This document shows, in pieces, positions 42,491 through 52,162 of a stretch of DNA of 64,000 bases (positions within the stretch are counted from its first letter, which is position 1; each line of letters opens with the position of its first letter). The stretch comes from Cyanophora paradoxa (lineage: Eukaryota > Glaucocystophyceae > Cyanophorales > Cyanophoraceae). The DNA lies in NCBI GenBank assembly GCA_004431415.1, contig QPMI01000064.1:310001-374000 (forward strand). The letters are read 5' to 3'. Below the pieces are notes generated by a model. It saw nothing but the letters and a program-made list of their open reading frames with translations, made no database searches and was not told the DNA's origin. Position numbers and translations under genes: made by a program.

Positions 42491-45400
42491 CTAAGCCCTC
42501 CCTGAAGCGTCCCTGCACTCCCGCTTGTGCGTCTTCCAGGCGGCCCCCTGCGGCACGCGTACGGCGCAGTCGGCCGCGAATGAATTCGAAGCGCCACCGG
42601 TTATGGTTCGGGACTGGAGAGCGCACATGGCAGGCCTGGTCGCAGTAGGCGACGGAAAGGCAGCGGCCGCACTTGCGCAGCCCGTCCTTCGCGAGCTGCT
42701 TCCCACAGGCCCCGCAGCGCCACGCCTCCAGCTTCGCGATGTCGCCCCGGAAATCCTTCATTTTCGCCGACTCCGCCTCCATGTGCGCTTCCGGGCGGAC
42801 AAAGTTTCAGATGCAGCGACAAAGTTTCAGATGCAGCGAAACGCAGCAGGTCTCTCCACGCACCCATCTTCTCGTCCTTGAGCTTGAACGTATCTCGCAG
42901 CAGCGAGTTCATCATTTCGGAGACCTTGATCATTCCCTCGACGGGCCTGTCCTGGCGCCCGCCTAGGAAATCCCCTATCAAGGCGTCGTGCTCCGTGATG
43001 CCCCGAAGGTGCAGCTTGTTAAGCGTGTCAAACCACGGCTGCAAGGCGAGCGTGTCAAACCACGGCTGCAAGGCTTAAGCGTGTGGGCATGCTCACGCAC
43101 CAGGTACTTGATCGGAGGCTTGGCCGGCTCCGAGGCGGCGGGCCTCGCCCCCCGGAGCGGGGGCGACCGGGCGGCGCTCGGGTGCGCTGCCAGCTCGAGG
43201 AGCGACGCGGCGGCGGCGGGGAGGCCGGAGGCCCAGTCGTCAAGGCGCGCGGACGGGGGCGGCGGCGGAATGTCCGTCAGCCAACCTTCGAGGTCGAACC
43301 TGCGCTCTTGTTAGCATGCTCAGCAAATTGGGGAGCGGTGAAGACTGAGCGATCACCAGAAATCGGGGAAGCGCGCGACGGGCTCGGACGGCGCGGGGGC
43401 CCACGACCCCGCGGCCCACTCGCGCAGGGCCGCGAGCCGCCTCGCGCTCGCCCTGAGCCAGGCGCCGAAGGGCGCCGCGAGGGCCGGCTGCGTCCCAGGG
43501 TGGCCCGGAGCAACGTCAAGAGAACGTAGGCGACCTCGCCGACGGCGCGGGGCCCCTCCTCAAGGGCGGCCTCGGCGGCGGCGGCGAGCGCGCCGCTCTC
43601 CGCGAGGCTGCGGGCGACGGCGGGGCCGTGCCGCGGGTGCCGAACGAGGGCCCGCAGGAGCAGAAGGGCGTGCCATCTATGGAAAATCTCGTCAGCCGCC
43701 TGTGCCACCGCCAAGCGGCAGCGGCAGAGTGCGCACCGCGTCTCGAAGTCCGCGTCGACGGCGAGGCGGGCGGCGGCATCCGCGAGGGCAGCCGCGTCGA
43801 AGGGGCCCGCCGCGGCGACCGCGAGCGGGTCCTGCGTCGGGACGCCCCGCGCCGCGAGGGCCTCCAACTGCGGACGCGGGGTCAGGCTAAGGAAAGGCGG
43901 AAAAGAGCAGACGCGCCTGGACGGTCGTCAGGCCGGCGGGGTTCGGCGTGGGCGGCGGGAGCGGGACGGTGGCCTTCTCGGCCCTCTCCGAGGCGGGGTA
44001 ATGCTCCGCGGAGAGGGCGGCCGACATTGCGATGCGCGACGCCGCAACGACCGCCGCCCGTCGGATCGCGGCCACCGTCTCAGGCAGGCGGCTCAGGTAC
44101 GTCTGAGCGGACCCCAAGCCAAGGTCAAGCTTAAGCAGAACTGCGGACGGGAAATCTGAACGGAGCGCACCTTCCCGTCCACGCGGCCGCGCGTCACGAT
44201 CTCGACCGAGTGGCGGCTGTAGCGGCCGGCCTGCATCGCGTCCACCGCCTCCCGCCGCAGCCGGTCGGCCGCCAACCCCAACAGCGCTGCCACGGCGGGC
44301 CCCGCGCGGCACAGGATCTCGTCGGCGAGGTCGGGCGCGGCGGAGGCGAAGGCGGCGAGGGAGCGGAGCGCCTGCATGCGCTCGATGGCGAGGCCCTGGC
44401 ACGCGACGCGGGCCAGCGCTGGCGCGGCCGGCCGCAGCAGCCGCAGGCCCTCGTCGGCGGGAACAAGCGCTCTGCGCGAGGCAGCGTGGTGAACGGCTGG
44501 ATTCGCAAGGGGTCCGCAATCACCAGCCACGAAGGGACGCACTCGGCGAGATAGGCTGCCTGCCCATTCAATCAGAACATGCAACGGGCGATGCGAGAAG
44601 AAGAGAATGAGAGCTTTAAATTCGAGGCCGAAGTTATAATCATAGTAATATAATGAAGTATACGTATACGTATAGACGTAGACCGGTTTTATTCCTGAAA
44701 GCTTCCACGTACGGTAATGTAGCTATAGTTTAATTTAGAGAGAAATGATCATGAAGTGCACGCACGTAGAAAGTGACGTAAACGTGGCGGGAGAGGAGGA
44801 TGTGGGGCAGGGCGCCGGCGAGCCCCAAATCGAGGTACACCCTCGCCAATGCGTCATTCGCCCGCTTCGGCGGACGCCGCAGGGTACTGACGAAAATGCA
44901 GAGGAACTCCTCGTGGTCCTCATGCTGGTGGTGAGACCGGAGGTGGCGGCGTCGTCAGGGGCGGAGGTGGCGGCGGTGCAAGAAATAATCAAATTCACGG
45001 CGCACGGGCCGTTGTACCAACGATGCGATGAAGCGCCGCATGGGCCCCGGGTCCCACCTCGGGCCCGTCAGAAAGTGCATAGCGCAGTGTGGGCAATCGT
45101 CACGGGGCTTGGGATGCGCGGCCTTCAATTCCCCAAATTTGAAGTGCTGCGCCCGAGCGCGAGGGTCAAAGGTCGAGGTTCGAAAGGTATTCTTCAAGAG
45201 AGAATTAGATGCGAGAGCGTCACCTCGCGTTTATGCTCGCCACGACCCGAGTCGTCGTCCGGCGTCTCGTCGGGGCCGCGGGGGTCCCAGGCCGGCAGCT
45301 CTGCCCAGAGCCAGCGGCTCGGACGCGCCCCGGGCTGCTCCGGATCCGCACACGGCGAGGGCGGGGAAGCGGCGGGCACGTGTGCACGTGCGGGCGCCCC

Positions 45401-48400
45401 CGGGGCGGCCGCGCCACAGGAAGGCGGGGAAGCGGGGGGCACGCGTGCGGGCGCCCCCGGGGCGGCTCGGGGGCGGCGGCGCCGGCGGAGCTGGAGGGAG
45501 GAGAGGGCGGCCGCGGGCGCCGGCCGCAGGGGTCTCCTGAGAAGAATTCGAAGAGGGGGCCGGTTTATTCGGGCCCTTTTTCTTCTTCTTCTTCTTTTTG
45601 CCTTCACCTGCGGCCGCGGTCGCCGCGGCGGCCGCGGCCGTGCCCGTGCCCACGGGCGGCGCGGACGCCGGCGCCGGCGCCGGCGCCTGCCCCGCGGCGC
45701 GGAGGAGCTCGTCGGCGGCGGCGTGCACGCGCCGCAGCGCCGCGTCGACGTCCCGCGGCGCCCCCGCGACGAGGGCCGCCTCCATGTCGACCTCCGCCCG
45801 CTCCAGCTCCGCCCTCGCCCTGCCCGCCGCCTTGCTCTGCGCGTCCCGCCGCCCCGCCCCGCGTCGGCCGCGAGCGCGAGCGAATTGAAGGCGGAACTGG
45901 AGCTACCTGTAGCTGCAGCCCGTCAGCGACAGCCCGGGCGCCCGTCGCCGCCTCCCGCGCCTTCGACACGCGTTGGTCTGCCACAGGCGCCGGGGCGGCT
46001 TTCGCGGCCGCGGGCGACGCCGCTTGCGCCAAATTCGAATTCGAAGTCTGCTGCTCCCTCGAGAGGAGAATAGTTCCTCGCCGGATCACGTCCACCGCCA
46101 GGCTCGCCCCCTTCTCAAGCACGCCCCGCAGCGTCTGAAGCGCCGACTCCCGCTCATTCTGCGGTGACATCAGCGTGCGCGTGGCGCTGCCGTGCTGGCA
46201 GGGCGAGCGGTATGTGATCATGCTCATGAGCCGGCGCGCTGTCGATTCTGAAGCGCACCGGCTGGGCCAACCGCGCGACGAGAGACTGCACGTGCGCCAT
46301 CAACTTCTCGCCGAGCACGTAATCAATAGTCATCGCCAGCTCTTTTGGGTCCTGCGAGGCGTCGGTTCAGCACAAAGCGTGATCAATGGCATTTGTTGAA
46401 ATTAAAGTGCGCGGTGCCGTACCATCTCGCGGGCCGCGGCGAGGGTCTTCGGAAGCTGGCCGGCAGAAATCGCCCCCGCAAGGGCGAGGAACGCAGGGGG
46501 GAGCAGCGGAGGAGAGGGTCCCGGCCCGCCGGCGCCGGCACCGGCCCGGAGGGCCGCCTCGAAGCCTGCGAGGAAGGGCGGGGGCGGGGCCCGCTCCGCG
46601 GCCCACTGGCTCGCGAAGCGCTCGAACGCCGGATTCAGCTTGAGCCGCTTCGTCCTGAGTACCCACTGGCTCGCCTCCTTGATGGCCTGGACGTACTCGC
46701 TTCCGGCGGGGTCGGCCCCGCCGGCGTCCAGCGCCGCCAGCCGGGCGACCGCGCCGGCCGCGTCGCGGCGCAGCGACTCGCAGACCCTCTCCAAGCCGCG
46801 CTGCTTTTCCTCCCCGAGCTCCGCGAACGCGGCGGTGGCCTTGAAATCGGCCTGCGGCGAGTCGACGGGCAATTAGGTCAAATCAGAAGGGTCTGGCGGA
46901 AGCTTTAGGTTCGGCATGAAATTCGACGGGTTTGGCATTAACATTCAGTTCGATGGCCATCTATTAAGATAAATCCTATTGCATGCGCGCAATTGACCTG
47001 GCGATCGCGAGTCTTACGGCACTAAATTGACAGGCGCACCAGGCTGGAGAATCGCAGTTTAAGGGTGGCCACGTCAACAGACAAGGAATCTTTCAAGCGC
47101 TTATTGATGGTCGCAATCGTCTTTGCCTGACTCTGCGCGGCTTCGTCAGCATTATAAGCGGCAGGGCCTGTGAATCCGCGTTCCTGTGGGCGCACGGAAT
47201 CATTCGCGGCTGAAGATCCGAGTGCCATTCTTTGAAGCCCCGAGAAGCTGCGCGCGAGCTCCTCAGCGTCGTCGCCGGCCTTGCACTCAGCCGTCGCTCC
47301 GAAGCCATTCAGGGCCGCCCGCGCGGCCTCTACGGCCGCTGCGGCCTTCTCCGCGTCCCTCTTCTGCAGCGCCCGCTCCAGCTCCGCTTCAGCCGCGTCC
47401 TGCGCTCCGCCATGCATGATCAGCCGCGGGCACTGCGAATTTAATCTGCAACTGGAGAGTACTAGTGTCGCGCACAAGTCCAAAATTAAACTCACCAGCC
47501 GACGGTACGCATCCTTCAAACATTTGCCAGCCTTTTCGCCCAGTGCCGTGCCGAGGCTTGAAGCCATCACGATCTGACAGCTGTGTCAGTCGTGCACGTG
47601 GATAATCCTTTGCTGCAATTGCAATCGCAACAGCGGACGCGCCATTCCTTCCTGTGCGCTCTTGTAATTTCTTTCCTGGATCCTCCGCAAAACAGCAAGC
47701 GCCCGCTTGAGGGGCGGCGACCCGCTCGTGTCCTCCAGCACCTCCTCGAAGAGGTACCATTCGGCGAACGCTTGGAGCGGGACGACGAGAGTTTCGACGC
47801 CTACGTGAAGGAGCCTCATCTCCGACTCGCGGACCTCCTTCAATTGCAAGAGCCGGGCGGACGTGCCCGGCTTGGCCGCCCGCAGCCGCCGCCTCGCGTC
47901 GCGAATCTCGTCCTCTATGCTCGCCTGCAGGGCCGAGGCTGCACGCTCCAGTTCGCTCATCGCCGACAGCACGCTGCTGACGCCGGGGGCGAAGGGCGGC
48001 ATCTTGAGGGCCCCAGCCGGCGCTGGCGAGTCGCTGGGGCCGCCGTGGTCGCGGAATTGCGAGACGAACAGGACACTGGAAAAGGACCGGCGCACGCCCT
48101 GCTCCAGCGCGCGCTGCAGGCGAGTCACGTAAACAAAGCGAGTACTTGTATATGAACGGGCCCCCGCGCGCAGCGCTAGGGCGCACCAGCTTCTCAATAG
48201 CGTTCTTGCAATCGCCCACGACGCCGCTCGAGCTCGCCAGCCGCTCCCAGAACGCGACGCAGCCGTCGAGCGCGTCCGCTGCCGCGTGATGGGCCGAATG
48301 AATCTCTGGCGCCGTCGGGGACCGGGAGGAAAGCTTCTGGATTCCAGAAGCCTGGCATGGAGCGCGCGCGTTTGCGTATTCATGATCAGCCGGCGCCGCG

Positions 48401-48710
48401 CACGGATGACGCTGTACATGTACATGTGCGCGCGTCGGCGCGCGCGCGGCCGCGCACCACGCCCTTGTCCAGATCGGCGACGGCTCGCTTCGCTTGATCG
48501 CAAGAGCTTGCTGCATCTGCTGGCGCCTTGAACGTAGCCTGCGCATCGCGAATGAGCGACCGTCGGACGCGTACGACTATACGGCGCCGGCGCCAGGAGC
48601 AGAGCTTCGCGCACGATCTCGTCGCAGGCGGATCGCACGTCCTCCAAGTGTTTCAAGAGCTCCGACAAAGCCTGCTGCGCGTGGACGTGGCCCCCCATGG
48701 CCACGAACAC
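42491..48710 (-). CDS. large helical (ARM/HEAT-like) protein with C-terminal MYND finger
   Basis: The start at 48710 reads HAQQALSELLKHLEDVRSAC. Exons continue with Ala/Leu/Glu-rich helices: ELERAASALQASIEDEIRDA (about 47.9 kb), LERALQKRDAEKAAAAVEAA (about 47.35 kb), FAELGEEKQRGLERVCESL (about 46.8 kb), a poly-Lys segment (about 45.58 kb), FCIFVSTLRRPPKRAND-like sequence (about 44.88 kb), ARM-like RMQALRSLAAFASAAPDLAD (about 44.35 kb), ETRCALCRCRLAVAQAADEI (about 43.7 kb), and SEMMNSLLRDTFKLKDEKMG (about 42.9 kb). The last exons carry a MYND zinc finger, CGACGKQLAKDGLRKCGRC then YCDQACH, an intron, and AAWKTHKREC before TAG at 42491. MYND fingers bind proline-rich partners. Introns use GTGCGC/GTGAGC-type donors, not GTACCCC. 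It may represent two adjacent genes, since joins in the middle are unproven. Confidence 0.6.
42799..42838. repeat. 20-bp perfect tandem duplication
   Basis: ACAAAGTTTCAGATGCAGCG is present twice, back to back, just 5' (in gene orientation) of the MYND exon. Confidence 0.9.
43023..43074. repeat. 27-bp in-frame tandem duplication
   Basis: A 27-bp unit containing GTGTCAAACCACGGCTGCAA is duplicated at 43023 and 43050. It adds nine residues to the protein (QPWFDTLAL followed by QPWFDTLNK). Being in frame supports this exon being translated. Confidence 0.85.
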
Positions 48711-49229
48711 GCCGCGCGCCCGCGCGCGCGCGCCGAGATCGGCCGGCGCCGCAGCCGATGCTCAAACGCTAGCTGCTGAGCTTATGATCTGCCTGCCGAT
48801 CCTCGATCGCGAGCGATCCTCTAAAGCTCCAGCAGTAGGTTCGGCGACCCTATAGCTCTTGCAATTGCAAGCCTAGCGCCTGTACCCCCGACCACGGGCC
48901 CGGCGCCGCGCCGCGCGCGGCTCGCGATCGCGGCGTGCTGCGGGCAAGCCTTGATCATGAAGGCTTGTCGCTGTCGTCAGTGTGCGTGAGCTCCAGCGCC
49001 CGGGCCGGCGGCGGCTTCAAAATTTCAAGAGATTCAGCATCTAAGCTATAATTATATAAGATCTACTCGCTAGCTATAGCTATGCTTGCTGTTTGTCACT
49101 CGCCGTCAGGCTCGGGGTCCTTGCGGGGCCACCCCCTCCTCCTGGCGCCCTTGAGGGGAAGCGGGGGCGTCTGCCGCGAAGCGGGGCGGGGCCGAGAGGG
49201 GTGCGGGGGTGACTCAGTGAGCGGGGACA
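48711..49229. other. intergenic, MYND promoter side
   Basis: The interval lies between the start of the MYND gene and the 3' end of the mTERF gene (both minus). 49.05-49.23 kb is the downstream part of the segmental duplication also found at 41.6 kb. TTGATCATGAAGG lies at 48954. Confidence 0.5.
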
Positions 49230-51832
49230 AGGTGACTCAGTGGGGTGGCTCTAGATCTGGCCCGGCGCCAGCTCACCAGCATCAAGGGGGGTAGAGACTC
49301 GGGCTCGGAAGCCTCCCCACCCAGGCCCAGCTCCTCCAGGGGTACGGGCGGCTCCTCGCAGGGCTGCGGGGGTACGCGATGAGACTCTTAGGAGAAACCT
49401 GAGAAGGCAGGGGGGGGTACGGCACCCTGAGGAGGGAGCGGAAGTTGGAGTACTCGTCGACGGAGGTGCGGGCTACACGCTCGGCGAAGGCCGAATCGGA
49501 GGGGGAGAGGGCCGACGACAGGGAGACGCGGGGGGTACGGGGTTTCGAAGAATCCGGATCGGAAGGGGGGGAGGAGTCCGGGTGCTCAGGGGCCGGGCTC
49601 AAGTTCGGGTCCCGGCCGAGGGCCCTAAGGTACTCCAGGCGGGGGCGGATGCGGGAGGGGAGGGAGTACGCCAGCGTGGGGGGGAAGCGGACGATCTGGG
49701 GGTACGGGTTACCCAGGGTCGGAAGAAGGGACGAAGGGGGGGTACGGGGTGCGCGGACCTCCTGGGGCCCGTACCCGTGGGAGCGGAGGAGCCGAATCTT
49801 CGGCTCGAGGTTCGCGGCGGGATCCAGGACGAGGATCTGAGGGGAGGGGGAGGGGGGCGGTCGCCTAAGCGGGGATTGGGGGATGAAGGGGGGGGGGAAT
49901 AAGCAGGGGTAGAGTGACCTGCGGCGAGGCGCGGACGAGGGCGGAGAGGTCGGGCCCGAGGAAGCCACGCGATTTGAGGTACCGCAGGCTGGGGGTACGC
50001 GAGTGAGAAGCGGGAAGGAAAAAGGGGGGGTGGGGGTGAAGGGGGTACCTTCGTTCGAGGCCGACTCGGGAGCGGGCGAGAAGCGGGGGGAACTTGACAA
50101 TCACCTGAGGGGCGGGCCGTGCGATTAGGAAGAGAAGTGAAAATGACTCCGGGCGGATTCGAACCTGAGCAAGGTCGTGCCGGGAGAGGGCGGCGTGGTA
50201 CGCAAGAGCGGCGATGGAGGGCCGTACCCCCGTCTCGAGGGGGCGGAGGAACGCCATGGGGGCCCGGCTGAGAATCTGAAGAAAGCGGCGGGCAGGGGGT
50301 ACGGATTAAAAGGGCGGGGGCGGTGGGGCGGGGGGTACGCGGCGCGCCTTGGCGATCGCGGGGCCCTGGAGCCCCAGGCCCTCGAAGAACGTGACCTGGG
50401 GTACGCCGTTCAGCTTCTGGGGAGTTGGAGGGGGGGTACGCCTGAACCTTGAGGAGGAAGGTCCGCTCAAGGGAGCGGCAGAGCAGCTCGGGGTACCGCC
50501 TCACCACGCGGGCGGCCTCGGATCGGCTCAGCCCGAGGGCCTTCATGTACGTGATCTGGGGATGGCAAGGGCAGCAAGGGGGTACACGGTGTGATTATTC
50601 AGGAGGGGACGAACGGGAGGGGGGTACGACGCACCCGCTCGCTTAGCCCCTCGGTACGCATACCGAGTATAAGGGGCTGCCGCTGGATCATGCGGAGGAC
50701 GCAAGGGCTGAGGAAGGGCGATCAGGGGGTACGACGAAGAGGAAAGAAGGGGGTACGGCGCACGGGTCGAGGGAGAGCTCCGATTGGAGGAGGGATGACA
50801 GGGCCTGGAGGCGCCCGCTGGAGGCTAGGGAGAGCAGCTTCGGCTGCGAAAGAAGCGAGGGGCAATCAGCGAGGGGGAGGGAGGGGTGGCGCTGCAAGAA
50901 AGGAGGGGGGGGGAAGGAGGGGGGGGGGTGGAGGTTCGGCGCACGTGGCGGGCGATGAGGCGGCGCGCGGCGTCGGGGGCGAGGCCGGCGCGCTCGAGGG
51001 CGGCCGCCGACTCGGACATGGCGCCCTCGCTGAGGCCGACGGTGCGCGTGGAGAGCAGGAGCCGCGCGGGTTCGACTCCGAAGCGCTCCCGCGCGAAGCG
51101 GAGCCGGTCGTGGAGCGTCTCCTCGCGTACCCAGAGCACGTGCAGGTCGGCGCGGAGGAGGCCGGCGGTCTCGGGCCCCGTCAGCCCGGCGCCGCGCAGC
51201 AGCTCGATCTTGCGGCGGAGGCGGGCGGGCCCCATGGCGAGGACGCGCGGGGAGGCGGGGAGCGCCGCCGCCAGCTCGGGGGCGCTGAGACCGGCGGAGG
51301 CGAGGGCGTCGGCCGAGGGGCGGAGCTCGGCGTCGACGCTGAGGCGGGCGAGGCCAGGGAAGGCGGCGAGGCAGCGATCGACGTCCGCGCGGCTCATGCC
51401 GAGCTCCCGCGTGAGGAACAGCTCTGCCTCCGAGGCCGGGGCGCGCTTGCTCCGCGGCCTTCCGCGCTTCCGCGGCGCGGCGGGCTGCTCCGCGGGCACG
51501 GCCGAGGCGCCGCGCGGGCCCGCGTGCGGGGGCACGCGCAGCTGCAGTGCTCCGCCGACGAAGAAGCGGGGAGGCCGCTCGACCGGCGCCCGCACAGATC
51601 GCCCGTGGAGGAAGATTGGCGAGCGCAGCGGGGAGGCCAGCGACTCGGGGCGCAGCAGCGGGGAGCGGAGGGAGAAGGCTGCCGGCGAGGAAGGGGCCGG
51701 AGTGGCGCGCGGCGGGCCGGGTGCGCCTCCGATGAAGCCGGCCACCCGCGTTCGCGAGGGCGGGCCCAGCGCGCGCGCCGATGGCAAGGTGGCCGCCGGC
51801 GGCGGCGGTGGGAGCGCCGCTGCCGGGGACAT
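49230..51832 (-). CDS. mTERF-family protein, multi-exon
   Basis: The start at 51832 gives an Ala/Pro/Arg-rich, acid-poor N-terminus with the look of a plastid or mitochondrial transit peptide, then RKRGRPRSKR. Repeats of the mTERF type follow: ELGMSRADVDRCLAAFPGLA, SAGLSAPELAAALPASPRVL, GAGLTGPETAGLLRADLHVL, KLLSLASSGRLQALSSLLQ, KALGLSRSEAARVVRRYPEL, VTFFEGLGLQGPAIAKAR, YLKSRGFLGPDLSALVRASP, LLRSHGYGPQE with IVRFPPTLAYSLPSRI, and SVDEYSNFRSLL. The C-terminus is acidic. mTERF proteins bind organelle nucleic acid and regulate transcription, splicing or translation. The 3' two thirds are cut by tiny C-rich introns (for example 31 nt between FLLK and KLNGVPQ; 60 nt at 49989-50048), most carrying GTACCCC. 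Confidence 0.85.
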
Positions 51833-52162
51833 GCCCGCCGTATACTGCGCGTAACCGCGTTACGATCGCGCGACGCTGCAGCTGATCGCCGGGATGACTC
51901 GGATGATCCTCGTCGGGGTACAGGCGAAGTCTTGCTGGGTACCGGGCACGCAAGGAGAGGGTCTAGGAGCCACCTGCAAACGACCGCAGCGCATCAAGCC
52001 GCTGCTTCCAGCGGTCCGGCTGCGAACGGCTCCAGCCCGGGAACATCTTTGTTCGCAGCAGGGAGCAGTCGCTCGGCCTAGGAGCCGGTCTACGTTCGGG
52101 AAAAAAGACTGCCACGGCAAGCTAGTGCCTCGGGTGGCTTTGCCGGCAGTCGGTAATCGAAG
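51833..52162. promoter_or_regulatory. divergent intergenic promoter region
   Basis: This 330-bp interval separates the minus-strand mTERF start and the plus-strand EF-hand-like protein start. It must hold both promoters. No TATA box or known element was recognised. Confidence 0.5.

Noticed and set aside
42459-42782. MYND exon read as a stand-alone 107-residue gene
   Set aside because: An in-frame continuation to TAG at 42491 through AAWKTHKREC, plus upstream exons in the same orientation, fit a C-terminal finger of a larger protein.
50140-50170. GTTCGAATCC word on the minus strand as a tRNA T-arm
   Set aside because: No matching acceptor, D-arm or anticodon arm surrounds it. It lies at the donor side of an mTERF intron.
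50688-51953. 421-residue Arg/Ala-rich minus-strand ORF, and 496- and 322-residue plus-strand ORFs, over the mTERF 5' exon
   Set aside because: They are out-of-frame shadows; only the frame starting at 51832 gives mTERF repeats.
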